DNA of 64,000 nt from Anaerocolumna chitinilytica (lineage in GTDB: Bacteria > Bacillota > Clostridia > Lachnospirales > Lachnospiraceae): NCBI RefSeq assembly GCF_014218355.1, contig NZ_AP023368.1:2422001-2486000 (forward strand). The letters run 5' to 3'. Position numbers and translations under genes: made by a program. Shown here piece by piece: positions 53,784 through 62,302 of this stretch. Below the pieces are notes generated by a model. It saw only the letters and a list, made by a program, of their open reading frames with translations, had not been told where the DNA came from and did no database searches. Within the stretch, counting starts at the first letter, position 1. Each line of letters opens with the position of its first letter.

Positions 53784-54854
53784 ATGTCCAAAATTACAGA
53801 ATTCATAGAACATCTTCCTAAACAGACTCCAGAGACAGTAAAAGAATGCTTAGGGTTATTGTTCAGAGACACGGAGTCCATACGGTCTGCTTCGGTGGAA
53901 CTGGCAGCCCGTGGAATGCTTGGAATGCTTCCCTTTGCAATGTCAGGGCGGCTTCCCTTTGCGTTAAAGCCGCCGAATGAACAATATGCACTTCGAATAC
54001 TACCCACGGTTCCCCTGGAAAAGGCAGCCGTGGTTATTTGTTTTGAAGGAATTTCACAAGCCAGAACCATAGCACCAAGGATCTCAGACTTTGGGGCAGG
54101 TGCACTTGCCTTTTCAAGAGTTAGAGGGAATATACTGACAAAGGAGATTAAGGAAGAATTAACAGACTTTGCAAAAGTATGGGGGGATACCTCCAATACC
54201 AGGGCAATACTGGAGGTATACTCGCCCGAGGTATGGGATGAGAACATGCTGCTGAGGGCCTGCGTAAGGACAGAATATTTTGAAGTGTTTGGGGAGCTTC
54301 TGGAGGAGGATAAGAGCTGTCTCCTTGAGAAGACCCAGAGGTTGATGGAAAAATATCCGGACAATAAAATACTCATCAGCACCTATGCGGATCGCTGTAT
54401 TCGAAGTGCTGCCGGTGTGGATGTGAGTGAAATGGTCTGGAAGATGATAAAAGAGGATATCATTTGTGATTCCTATATTGTGATGCGGTCTAGTTCCTCC
54501 TGGATTCCTATGAAAAATGCAATCCGGTGGCTGATCAAATCCGGAGACAATTCCTGTTCAAAGGAGTATCCGCTTCTTTATGAGGCTGCCGCAGCATGGG
54601 CTCAGAGTGATACCTATAATGGGGAGATACATCTGGCCTTTGCAAAAGAGATAGCAGAAGAGAATCCGCTGCTTGCCTATACACAGGCCTCCAATGCCGC
54701 CGCTATTTATACTGCGAGGGAGCAGAAAGCACCGGTGGAGGCCATTGCTTTTGCAGAGGAGCTTGCAGTTAAGAATCAGTGGACAGAGTTATCTGAGGTA
54801 CTGGGCTGGGCACGGGAGGAGTTAGAAAATGGAACGATTGGAACAAGTAACTAG
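53784..54854 (+). CDS. Orphan helical protein of the immunity-like island
   Basis: 356 residues, not recognised. It is almost all helix, with HEAT-like spacing (LLFRDTESIRSASVELAARG, LLRACVRTEYFEVFGELLEE, AYTQASNAAAIYTAREQKAP). No catalytic motif, signal or membrane segment. AAAGGAG precedes the ATG. The last 26 nt overlap the start of the next gene, so the two are translationally coupled and their products probably work together. Confidence 0.65.
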   Translation: MSKITEFIEHLPKQTPETVKECLGLLFRDTESIRSASVELAARGMLGMLPFAMSGRLPFALKPPNEQYALRILPTVPLEKAAVVICFEGISQARTIAPRISDFGAGALAFSRVRGNILTKEIKEELTDFAKVWGDTSNTRAILEVYSPEVWDENMLLRACVRTEYFEVFGELLEEDKSCLLEKTQRLMEKYPDNKILISTYADRCIRSAAGVDVSEMVWKMIKEDIICDSYIVMRSSSSWIPMKNAIRWLIKSGDNSCSKEYPLLYEAAAAWAQSDTYNGEIHLAFAKEIAEENPLLAYTQASNAAAIYTAREQKAPVEAIAFAEELAVKNQWTELSEVLGWAREELENGTIGTSN

Positions 54855-55602
54855 ATTAAAGGAAGGTATAAAGGCGTTAGAGAATCATTGGCATTGCCTG
54901 ACAGAGGAACGGCTTCCCGGTGCAAAGTTAGATTTTTTAACCCTTTATCCGAAGCATATGGAATATTTGACAGATGTTTACCGGTGGGAAGAAAAATTCT
55001 GGAGCTATGATTATCAGCTTTTTCTGGCTTTGGAGCAGGTAAAGAATCACGCAATTTTACTCGCTACCCTTGCCTGCGGGGCGGGTGCAGAGCAAGCTGA
55101 TTGCAGAGAGTGGTACCTGTTAATTTCAGAAATCTGCTCTTTTCAGAGGAAAGAGGAAAAGCTGCCCTTTCATATATCAGAGTATATGATCTATTTGGCG
55201 CTTTCTGGGGAATATTCGCAGGAAAAATTCGGGCAATGGTCAAGTGCTCCGAATAGCCAGGCAGCGCAGGATTTGGTTCTGTATGCCCTGATGACTGGGA
55301 AGCCCCTAAAGATTGACCGAAGCAGAGCACTTTATGACGATGGGATTTGGCTTCGCTTCTATGATGCGCTGGCCGCCGGGGATTCCCACGGCGTAAAGGC
55401 TGCGTGTATTGATTTTGCCCGGTACTTTTGGCAGCAGTGTGAAGCAACAGGGACACCTGTTTATGCGCCGGAGGACTACCCGTGCTTTGAACCGGACTAT
55501 AATGCTGCGCTGGCAATTGCATTATATCGTGATGGGATGGATATTTCTTTTGAATCTGAGCAGTATGAAAGGTTCTATATCGGAGCACTATGCAGAACAT
55601 AA
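54829..55602 (+). CDS. Imm49-like candidate immunity protein
   Basis: 257 residues. Tandem helical pattern, an aromatic-rich middle (GIWLRFYDALAAGDSHGVKA) and a C-terminal YPCFEPDYNAALAIALYRDG are reminiscent of Imm49-type immunity proteins, but I cannot be certain of that family. It begins inside the previous gene with GGAGGAG upstream of the ATG. Cytoplasmic. A toxin partner is not present in the window. Confidence 0.6.
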   Translation: MERLEQVTRLKEGIKALENHWHCLTEERLPGAKLDFLTLYPKHMEYLTDVYRWEEKFWSYDYQLFLALEQVKNHAILLATLACGAGAEQADCREWYLLISEICSFQRKEEKLPFHISEYMIYLALSGEYSQEKFGQWSSAPNSQAAQDLVLYALMTGKPLKIDRSRALYDDGIWLRFYDALAAGDSHGVKAACIDFARYFWQQCEATGTPVYAPEDYPCFEPDYNAALAIALYRDGMDISFESEQYERFYIGALCRT

Positions 55603-55769
55603 AAATAAGGGAATAGTAAGCGGTAAATTTGTAAGGTGATTCAGGTCTCATAGGAAGGGAGAGTAAGCGGGTAAGCTTTATGAAATTGAAGAAAGGAAGC
55701 TGATACCCTACATTTCCTATTATTGGTGACCAAGATAACTTAAATTGTATTGAGGAAAGGTTGATAATT

Positions 55770-56399
55770 ATGGCAGTTATAATTACAGAGGGAAAATCAG
55801 GTGATGTTTTATCATGGATTGAGGAGTCTTCTTTATCAGAGGCAGATAAGGAAGCGTTGAGGAGGTTTGTCCAGTGTTTTAAGGGACTTACTTTTTTCAA
55901 ACAGACTTTAGGAGGGACACCTCCTGCGTGGTTATCTGATTATTGCGGGGTTTTGTCAGGCTTTGAACGAGGTCAGCAGATATGGGTGCAATTTGACGGA
56001 TTTGACCATGGATTAGTCGATCATCCGCTGGCAGATAAGATTCCTGATACCTGGTATCGATTGACAAAGCAGGTTATGGTAGCCGACGAACATGAGAAGG
56101 TCATTTTCAAAGAAAAGATGCTTTATTTTGTTGGAGTTGATATGGAGCATTATAAGACAATGCTGGCTCTTCGCTTTGATGAAGAGGATCGGAGCATATA
56201 TGAATTTGATTATCAGGATGTCCACCCCAATGGTGAGGATGACGAGGAAGAACTGGAAGAACTTGAAATTCCAATGGACGGGTTTGGTTATCTGGAGACA
56301 GCGGCTGCGACCCCTGTATTCGATTCCTATTGCAGCATGTATGGACATATTAAAGCAATTCGGTTCCAGGACGGATGTGTGCTGGAGGCAAAAGTATAA
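55770..56399 (+). CDS. Immunity-like protein, paralogue of 53029
   Basis: About 209 residues, strongly acidic (an EDDEEELEELE stretch near residue 165). It shares the F.GLTF(F/Y)K...AW...GVLSG block and the C-terminal (H/R)(I/V).(A/K)IR(F/I).D...EAK block with 53029. The ATG at 55770 is used because AGGAAAGG lies upstream; an in-frame TTG at 55761 abuts that site. It is followed 27 nt later by the LRR-WGR gene. Function unknown. Confidence 0.63.
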   Translation: MAVIITEGKSGDVLSWIEESSLSEADKEALRRFVQCFKGLTFFKQTLGGTPPAWLSDYCGVLSGFERGQQIWVQFDGFDHGLVDHPLADKIPDTWYRLTKQVMVADEHEKVIFKEKMLYFVGVDMEHYKTMLALRFDEEDRSIYEFDYQDVHPNGEDDEEELEELEIPMDGFGYLETAAATPVFDSYCSMYGHIKAIRFQDGCVLEAKV

Positions 56400-56426
56400 A
56401 CAAAGATAATATAAGAAGGATGGCTC

Positions 56427-57872
56427 ATGGAAGAAAAAATCAAATTCACAATGGAAGAGGGCAGGCAATGCCCGGAGAAGGTTATTGTTTTAGATTTATC
56501 AGAAGCAGGAATTACGGAGATTGACTTGGAGATATTGGGGTTCGACAATTTGGAAGAGTTGATTTTAGATCGAAATCCTGAGCTGAAAAATTTGCCGGAG
56601 GAACTGGAATATCTGCCTAACATACATAAAGTCAGTCTTATTGGCTGTAATTCGGTTCTTTTAACACAGCTTTCCGTATTTACTAATTTAGAAAGTCTGG
56701 ATATCAGTGAAATGTATTTCCCTGATTCAGAAGCACTTCAGGCATTGGGGAAAATGAAATCATTAAAAGAATTGAAAATGAATGATTGCACCCATCCATA
56801 TATGAAAGATAAATATAATTTACATTTTCGTTTACCAGGAGAGCTTGGAAAGCTGGAACAATTGGAGCGATTATCCATTAACAACTGCTTTCTTGAGAAG
56901 CTTCCGGATTCCCTTTGCTTTTTGCAGAAACTAAGTTCCTTAAGTATTAAAAATAATTTTATTGAAACGATTCCGCAGGGTCTGCTTGAACTGCCCTCTC
57001 TTTGTGAGTTCTATGGGGAGGGTAACAAACTAAAAAAAGAGCAGAAACGGATTATGAAGATTCGGAAGGAACGGCCGGATTTTATCACAGATCAGATTAA
57101 CGAGTTAAATAACGGTAAATTAGAAGACAACTCCAACTCCACCAGGACGGCTCCATTGCTATCACCGAAAGTGCTTTCTGAGCTTGCTCGATTAGGTTTT
57201 AGATTAGAGGAGATTGACACCGAGGAACGTTATTTTACACCCCTGGATACAGAGGAGGAAGCGGCGATTCCGCCGTCTATGGTTCAGCTTTTGTGGGGAG
57301 TTCACTGGAATGAGATGAAACTTCTGTGGAAGGAACCACCATTTTCCTGTGAAGAGACCTGGAATGATGAAGACTTCTGTGATGGGGATGAGGAGTATCT
57401 GCAAAGAGAGAAGGAACTTACTATATCCTATTCCTTTTATGCGGAGGAAAGCTTTTGTATCAATGAAACCGTTTATCTGGTAATTGGTTACTTTAAGAGC
57501 AGCGGACAACCCTATTATATCTGTGTTTCCTTAAAGGATGAGAATATGGGAGATCCGGATGTTTACACCTATGATTCTGTGTCGGAAGAGCCTTCCCATA
57601 TGGACTCCTTAAGTGGTTTTCTTGTGGGGCTAACTACGGAAGACAAGTGGGAAGATGAATATACAGCCATGAATCTGCGGCTCTTTTATGAGGATGAAAA
57701 GTCAAATAAATTCTGGGAGATAAAAGTAGTTGGTAACCGGCAGGAGATCCGTTTTGGTAAAAACGGAAGCGAAGGTCAGAAAAAGATTAAGGAATTTGAT
57801 TCACCAGAGGCAGCTTTCAAAGAAGCGAAACGATTAGCCACTGAGAAAAAGAATAAGGGATATCAGGAATAA
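56427..57872 (+). CDS. Leucine-rich repeat protein with C-terminal WGR domain
   Basis: 481 residues. Residues 20-210 are leucine-rich repeats (LDLSEAGITEIDLEILGFDN, LEELILDRNPELKNLPEEL, LERLSINNCFLEKLPDSLCF). An unassigned acidic middle follows. The last 75 residues form a WGR-type domain (FWEIKVVGNRQEIRFGKNGS with trailing EAAFKEAKRLATEKKNKGY). WGR domains occur in DNA-damage proteins such as PARPs and in bacterial molybdate-metabolism-like and polymorphic-toxin loci. The ATG has AAGGA upstream. The gene sits within the immunity-like island and may be a toxin-interaction protein; this is inference. Confidence 0.78.
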   Translation: MEEKIKFTMEEGRQCPEKVIVLDLSEAGITEIDLEILGFDNLEELILDRNPELKNLPEELEYLPNIHKVSLIGCNSVLLTQLSVFTNLESLDISEMYFPDSEALQALGKMKSLKELKMNDCTHPYMKDKYNLHFRLPGELGKLEQLERLSINNCFLEKLPDSLCFLQKLSSLSIKNNFIETIPQGLLELPSLCEFYGEGNKLKKEQKRIMKIRKERPDFITDQINELNNGKLEDNSNSTRTAPLLSPKVLSELARLGFRLEEIDTEERYFTPLDTEEEAAIPPSMVQLLWGVHWNEMKLLWKEPPFSCEETWNDEDFCDGDEEYLQREKELTISYSFYAEESFCINETVYLVIGYFKSSGQPYYICVSLKDENMGDPDVYTYDSVSEEPSHMDSLSGFLVGLTTEDKWEDEYTAMNLRLFYEDEKSNKFWEIKVVGNRQEIRFGKNGSEGQKKIKEFDSPEAAFKEAKRLATEKKNKGYQE

Positions 57873-57927
57873 GTAGTAACCAAAACTAGTTCTTATAAAA
57901 TTATTAAAAAAAGAGAGGATTTTCAAT

Positions 57928-58068
57928 ATGGATAAGAGTATGACAGGGAATAACAATCAGTCTAAGGAGTGGATTGAAGACGGTTATTATTCCATTAACC
58001 CGGATACCTGCACCAATTGCGGCGACTGTGCGGATATCTGCCCGGTGGAAATCATAAAGAAAAGATAA
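57928..58068 (+). CDS. Small single-cluster ferredoxin-like protein
   Basis: A 46-residue reading frame with an AGAGAGG ribosome site: it ends GYYSINPDTCTNCGDCADIC then PVEIIKKR. CXXCXXCXXXCP is one complete [4Fe-4S] binding motif, about half of a normal bacterial ferredoxin. It is either a true mini-ferredoxin or the surviving front part of a longer iron-sulfur protein. The next 410 bases hold no gene, only a promoter motif and a terminator-like hairpin. Confidence 0.65.
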   Translation: MDKSMTGNNNQSKEWIEDGYYSINPDTCTNCGDCADICPVEIIKKR

Positions 58069-58165
58069 AATAATTGTTTATTGAGTTAAAAAAGGAAGGA
58101 CTGTTTATATACTGAAGCATTTTTAGGATAATTCAGTCTTAAAAAGCTCATGAGACCTTAAATAA

Positions 58166-58209
58166 TGTCGTTAAATTACAATACAGGTTTTGTCTTTATC
58201 GGGTATATT
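58166..58209 (+). promoter_or_regulatory. Shared promoter motif, copy 3
   Basis: TGTCGTTAAATTACAATACA (58166-58185), an 18-bp spacer, and TATATT (58204-58209). The next gene starts 270 bp downstream, so this promoter would give a long leader holding the hairpin at 58310. Confidence 0.6.
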
Positions 58210-58309
58210 TATGCTGAGGGATATTATTTAATTTTTTCTTTGGGCACTTATGAATATAATACCTGATTCTTAATATATGATTATGGTATTGAAATAATAA
58301 GCATTAAAG

Positions 58310-58349
58310 TGCACGTAGAAGGAAGATTCATCCTGAATACGTGCATTTT
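58310..58349 (+). terminator. Terminator-like hairpin in the leader before 58481
   Basis: TGCACGTA (58310-58317) pairs with TACGTGCA (58338-58345), followed by TTTTG. It lies between promoter motif copy 3 and the gene at 58481, so it may attenuate that gene. Confidence 0.65.
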
Positions 58350-58480
58350 GTGTATTCAATCATATAGATCACAATCTGCGTATAAAACTTATAATCGACT
58401 AATGTAATTTGAAGATTGATACACTTGGAAAATGTCAACAAACTTACACATGTTTCTAAGAAATAGGAGGAAGCAAGAAA

Positions 58481-59200
58481 TTGGTTAATCTATTTGGGAC
58501 AAATGAGCAACGAGAACTTCTTAAGGGAATCTATGGATTTGAGTTTCCGGAGGATTTTTGGATTTTTCTTAATTTCTATGAAGAAATCAAAGGAACCCCC
58601 AATGAGAAAACGCTGGAGGATTTTGATGGTTTGGGTATATATCCGACAGGACCTTTTGATGTGTTAAGCGGTAAATTTGATGGAAAAGAGTTGAAGCTGC
58701 CAATACCCCATCATATGAGATTTCGTATGGATCCGCCGGAATTTCACACCATCCTTCTGGGACGGGATGACGGGCTGCACTTTGGCTACTGGGTGGATGA
58801 TATTCGTGAAGGGAATATCTGCATCGCTGGCTATTACAACAATGACGCATTTGGAATCGATTATTACGGGACAAATCTTTTTGAATTTATCCGCTATGAA
58901 TTGGAGACTATGGTAAGCGCTTATGTGGAGGAGTCAGAATACCAAGACGAGGAAGATATCCGTTATACAAAGAAGGTGTTACGTAAACTGACGGGGCTAC
59001 GAAATATTCTGATGAAATATGGAACCGGTGATCGCAAGCTGAAGGGCGAGGAATATTGTATTTGTTATGCTGAAGGGGACATTAGACCATGTATGGCTCC
59101 AACATGGGAAGGGATGGGAATTGTCGTTCCCAAGGTTACATTCCAAAGCTGGGAGGAAAAGTACTTTGATGGGTACCTGAAACCATCGGCTTATGGCTAA
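58481..59200 (+). CDS. SUKH-like candidate immunity protein, probably truncated by a stop codon
   Basis: 239 residues from a TTG with AGGAGG upstream. LLKGIYGFEFPEDFWIFLNF and TILLGRDDGLHFGYWVDDIR, with an acidic composition, recall SMI1/KNR4 (SUKH) immunity proteins; the match is from pattern only. The reading frame stops at a TAA (59198-59200) and continues in the same frame for another 85 codons to 59455, so the original protein was probably about 325 residues. The shortened form may or may not be functional. Confidence 0.6.
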   Translation: MVNLFGTNEQRELLKGIYGFEFPEDFWIFLNFYEEIKGTPNEKTLEDFDGLGIYPTGPFDVLSGKFDGKELKLPIPHHMRFRMDPPEFHTILLGRDDGLHFGYWVDDIREGNICIAGYYNNDAFGIDYYGTNLFEFIRYELETMVSAYVEESEYQDEEDIRYTKKVLRKLTGLRNILMKYGTGDRKLKGEEYCICYAEGDIRPCMAPTWEGMGIVVPKVTFQSWEEKYFDGYLKPSAYG

Positions 59201-59455
59201 AACTTTGGTACAGAGGATGTGACAAGAATATGTCAGCAGGCTGAGGTGTTTTTGGAGCAACAGCTTTATGGAAATGCATTGCAGATTGGTAAGAATCTCT
59301 GGAGCTTTGGAATGAAATACAGTGAGGAGGCTACTGAGATTCTTAAAAAGGCATATCGAGGGCTTGGCCGTGAGAACTATGCAGAGCTGATCCGGCTGCA
59401 TCAACTACACCGGAACAGAAAAAGCGCAGATATATACGATTATGAACCGGTATAA
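59201..59455 (+). pseudogene. In-frame C-terminal continuation of the 58481 gene
   Basis: After the TAA at 59198 the same frame stays open: NFGTEDVTRICQQAEVFLEQ, then QLYGNALQIGKNLWSFGMKY and HRNRKSADIYDYEPV. It is helical and protein-like, without a ribosome site of its own (a GTG lies at 59219). Best read as the tail of the upstream gene cut off by a nonsense mutation. Confidence 0.6.
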
Positions 59456-59581
59456 AGAAATGATATATCCGGATTTATCCCGAAGTGTTTGTATCAACAG
59501 AGGAATGGAGTAAAAGGATGGAGTAAACAACGAGATGTGGTATGGCCCATCTCTTATGGTCAATAAAAGGAGAGTAGGATT

Positions 59582-60838
59582 ATGTTAAAGGAAATCAAAT
59601 TTGAACCATATCAGAATATTTTACCTGATCTTGAGGCGATTCGCTTTTTTCAGAGTTTTTTAGATAGGGAATATGAAGTGACATTAGCTTCAGTACGTGA
59701 TGATATCGATGCAGAAGGGTTTATCAAAGAGGTGGAGAAGCTGGACGGCTTTTACCGGGAGGGGTTGAAATCAGGAGTTCTTCGTTTTCGTCAGCTAGGA
59801 GCTCCTGGTTTTGAGGAGCAAAAGGAGACAATCAAGATTAAGGCATGCCGAACTTGCTTTCTGGTTCGAAGCTATGAGCATAAGGATTATGGAACAGTAT
59901 ATCGCTTCTATACGGGAACGGATCGAACAAAGGGTAAGGTTTATTTCAACAGCTATTATGTGGCAAAACTGGAGGAGGGCTACCGTATCATTTCTGTCTA
60001 TTTCATCAATCAGAGGCACAATGGATGGGAACGAAGGCAGGGAGTAAACTTTGAGAAGGAAGCTCCTATTTTTACCAGAGTATGGAGAGTGGTAGAACCA
60101 GACAATGGGATTGATCTCGAGGATTATAAGTCTGAGCGGGGTATAGATTATAGAGATCCAATGTCGGTGAAAAGTGAGGAAGAAAAAAATAGAAATAAAT
60201 ATTCTGATACACGCAACAAGGATTCTTATCTAAAAATTGATAAATCAATAAATAATTCGATGTCTTTAAAACTTGTTGAAGATGTTCGTACTAATTCCAT
60301 TCTTAGCCGTGTGCTTCCCTTATTGGAGGGACGCTTTTATACCAATGGATTCCTTCGTAATAACAAGGTCTCAGAGGCAGAGGTGTTACCCGGGGAGCAG
60401 GAGAAAAAAGCATTGAAGTTTGCAGATCTTCTAAGCGATATTTTAAATGCGGATGGATGCAGTGCCTTGAATTCGGAAGGAGATTGCGGCTATCTTCCCT
60501 TCGTATACTGTGGAGAGATTTTATTGGATGGCCTTCCGGATTTTGCTGCAAAGGATGAGGTGCCTGAGGGCGCCAAGGTAGTCTATGATACGGTTGAAGA
60601 ACGACGAAACTGTTTCTGGTTTGATGAAATAGAAGAGGACATTATAGAAACCTTTGAACAAGGGACGGAGGACTCGGCATATCAGGCATATATGGAAGTG
60701 GATAAGTTACTGAGAGAGAATCTGAAAGATTTGGTGGAATTTCAGATTGAGAAAGGAACGGAATTTCCTTATGTGATTGGCGGAACCTTCGCTCCCGGAA
60801 TATTTGCGGGAGTAGTTACGGTGATAGTACGAACCTAA
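59582..60838 (+). CDS. Orphan two-part protein of the immunity-like island
   Basis: 418 residues, not recognised. It looks like two domains joined by an AT-rich, Lys/Asn/Ser-rich linker (about residues 200-240). The first half (YRFYTGTDRTKGKVYFNSYY, KLEEGYRIISVYFINQRHNG) may be an NTF2-like fold. The second half (PLLEGRFYTNGFLRNNKVSE; GTEFPYVIGGTFAPGIFAGV) is unrelated and unassigned. AAAGGAGAG precedes the ATG. The drop in GC at the linker suggests fusion of two immunity-type genes. Confidence 0.62.
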   Translation: MLKEIKFEPYQNILPDLEAIRFFQSFLDREYEVTLASVRDDIDAEGFIKEVEKLDGFYREGLKSGVLRFRQLGAPGFEEQKETIKIKACRTCFLVRSYEHKDYGTVYRFYTGTDRTKGKVYFNSYYVAKLEEGYRIISVYFINQRHNGWERRQGVNFEKEAPIFTRVWRVVEPDNGIDLEDYKSERGIDYRDPMSVKSEEEKNRNKYSDTRNKDSYLKIDKSINNSMSLKLVEDVRTNSILSRVLPLLEGRFYTNGFLRNNKVSEAEVLPGEQEKKALKFADLLSDILNADGCSALNSEGDCGYLPFVYCGEILLDGLPDFAAKDEVPEGAKVVYDTVEERRNCFWFDEIEEDIIETFEQGTEDSAYQAYMEVDKLLRENLKDLVEFQIEKGTEFPYVIGGTFAPGIFAGVVTVIVRT

Positions 60839-60843
60839 AGGCA

Positions 60844-61044
60844 TTGGTAAATGATCAAACAGAAACATATCTAAACCGGCTTCAGCCGGAATGCCCAACA
60901 TTTTACAGAACGTTATACGGAATGTATTTTAATAAAATAGAATTTAAGCAAGAAGGAATAAAAGGATATGTCGTTGATGGTGTGAAAGAAAATAACAGCT
61001 ATTATATTTATTTGTCTGAAAATATCTTGCGCATCTTTCGATAA
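60844..61044 (+). pseudogene. Possible gene fragment
   Basis: A 66-codon open frame beginning at a TTG with no ribosome site: YLNRLQPECPTFYRTLYGMY and YVVDGVKENNSYYIYLSENI. It reads like the tail of a folded protein, but lacks a start and starts five bases after the previous stop. I keep it as a probable remnant. Confidence 0.3.
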
Positions 61045-61058
61045 CCTTAGCAGAAATC

Positions 61059-61583
61059 ATGAAGAAAATTTATTTTTTTCGTTGGTCATGGAGAGATGAA
61101 ATAGACGAGACGAGTACGAGCCCTTATACTAGGTTGTTTGAAGAAGATGAAACAAAGACATACATATATTATAGAGCAGAGCACAGGCCATATTATACAT
61201 CAAGATACTTTTATCTGGAAGGTGAGGATATTGAAGCAGTCAAGGAACGACTCATGGAGAATATGCCACTACTGACTTCGGAGGATTTAATTGATCAGTT
61301 AAAGGACGGTAAAGATATTTTAAACCGCAGGAGTGCGATATACCAGCTTGGAATCTTGTGGTGCGGACAACCATTTGAGCAACCGATTTATGATATCTTT
61401 GAAAAGATTCTTCTACAGGAACAAGCGGAGGTAAAGATCGCAGCACTTTATGGAATGGCATGGACATGCTGGAAGGAAATCATTCCCTTGGTGAAAATGG
61501 CTCTAAATGATAAAGAGGAAGAAGTTAGGAGACATGCGTCACTACTTCTGGAAGGTTTATCAAAGTATGAAAAGAATTCGTGA
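61059..61583 (+). CDS. Small HEAT-repeat protein
   Basis: 174 residues. The N-terminal 80 residues are charged and aromatic (FFRWSWRDEIDETSTSPYTR). The rest forms two to three HEAT-like helical pairs (NRRSAIYQLGILWCGQPFEQ; VKIAALYGMAWTCWKEIIPL; EEEVRRHASLLLEGLSKYEK). There is no good ribosome site before the ATG, so expression may depend on read-through from upstream. Helical-repeat proteins of this size often act as binding partners in toxin/immunity loci; the function is not known. Confidence 0.6.
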   Translation: MKKIYFFRWSWRDEIDETSTSPYTRLFEEDETKTYIYYRAEHRPYYTSRYFYLEGEDIEAVKERLMENMPLLTSEDLIDQLKDGKDILNRRSAIYQLGILWCGQPFEQPIYDIFEKILLQEQAEVKIAALYGMAWTCWKEIIPLVKMALNDKEEEVRRHASLLLEGLSKYEKNS

Positions 61584-61753
61584 GAGACCGAATTCTTTCT
61601 AAAGAACTCCAAACTGAATTCCATAGGAAATTCAGTTTTAACTTCTTCTTCACAAAGTGAAATGTCTTGACAATTCACTTCTGGAAGAACTGCGATGTTC
61701 GTGCAGAGGCACACAAGCGGGCCGTTAGAGCCTATGAAGAACTTGAGGGGAAT

Positions 61754-62302
61754 ATGAAAATAAGAAGCTATCAAGAAAGAGGAATTCAGTTCTCCTTTGT
61801 AACATTGCAAACATCTGAGCTCCTAACACAGCAGGAGCTCTTTGACTATCTGTTCAACGGACAATCCCTATGCCCGCCGGATTCCATTTATCAAAAAGGG
61901 GATAAGCTTGTGATGGAAACCTGCAGTGGTAATGGATTGATTGAATTTTCTTTTGCATCGGAGCAAATATCAGGACAGGCAGATACTTCATTGGCAGGCC
62001 CGGGATTTCATCGAGCTGTGGTACTGCTTTTAGATCAAATAGGGATAGATTTTGGAATGAGGCTGATACTTACCGACGACAGCGGATTTTTTGCAGATCG
62101 TGATTTTGAAAAGCTTCAAGACCTCTATGTAGAAAAGTTAATGAAAGCGTTGAAGGAGCTTTCTGCTTCAGGCGAGCAAGGCTATCTGGACAAGGACAAA
62201 CTTCTTCCAGCCATGCAGGGAATTGAGATCCGACCGATCCGAGAGGAAGAAATACTGACTCCTATGGGTGCTTTTTCATCAAATTATTCCAGAATGCTTT
62301 AA
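61754..62302 (+). CDS. Orphan protein, front part of a gene split by a stop codon
   Basis: About 182 residues from the ATG at 61754 (AGGGG three bases upstream). The frame is open back to a TTG at 61667, reading RAEAHKRAVRAYEELEGN, which may be leftover N-terminal coding sequence. GIQFSFVTLQTSELLTQQEL and GPGFHRAVVLLLDQIGIDFG are the clearest segments; the family is unknown. It ends at TAA (62300-62302), but the same frame continues for 186 codons to 62863, so the gene is probably broken. Confidence 0.5.
   Translation: MKIRSYQERGIQFSFVTLQTSELLTQQELFDYLFNGQSLCPPDSIYQKGDKLVMETCSGNGLIEFSFASEQISGQADTSLAGPGFHRAVVLLLDQIGIDFGMRLILTDDSGFFADRDFEKLQDLYVEKLMKALKELSASGEQGYLDKDKLLPAMQGIEIRPIREEEILTPMGAFSSNYSRML

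Noticed and set aside
59198..62302. Reassigned or recoded TAA codon to explain two split genes
   Set aside because: TAA ends many intact genes in the window, no recoding signal is visible, and both cases lie in a region full of decayed genes.
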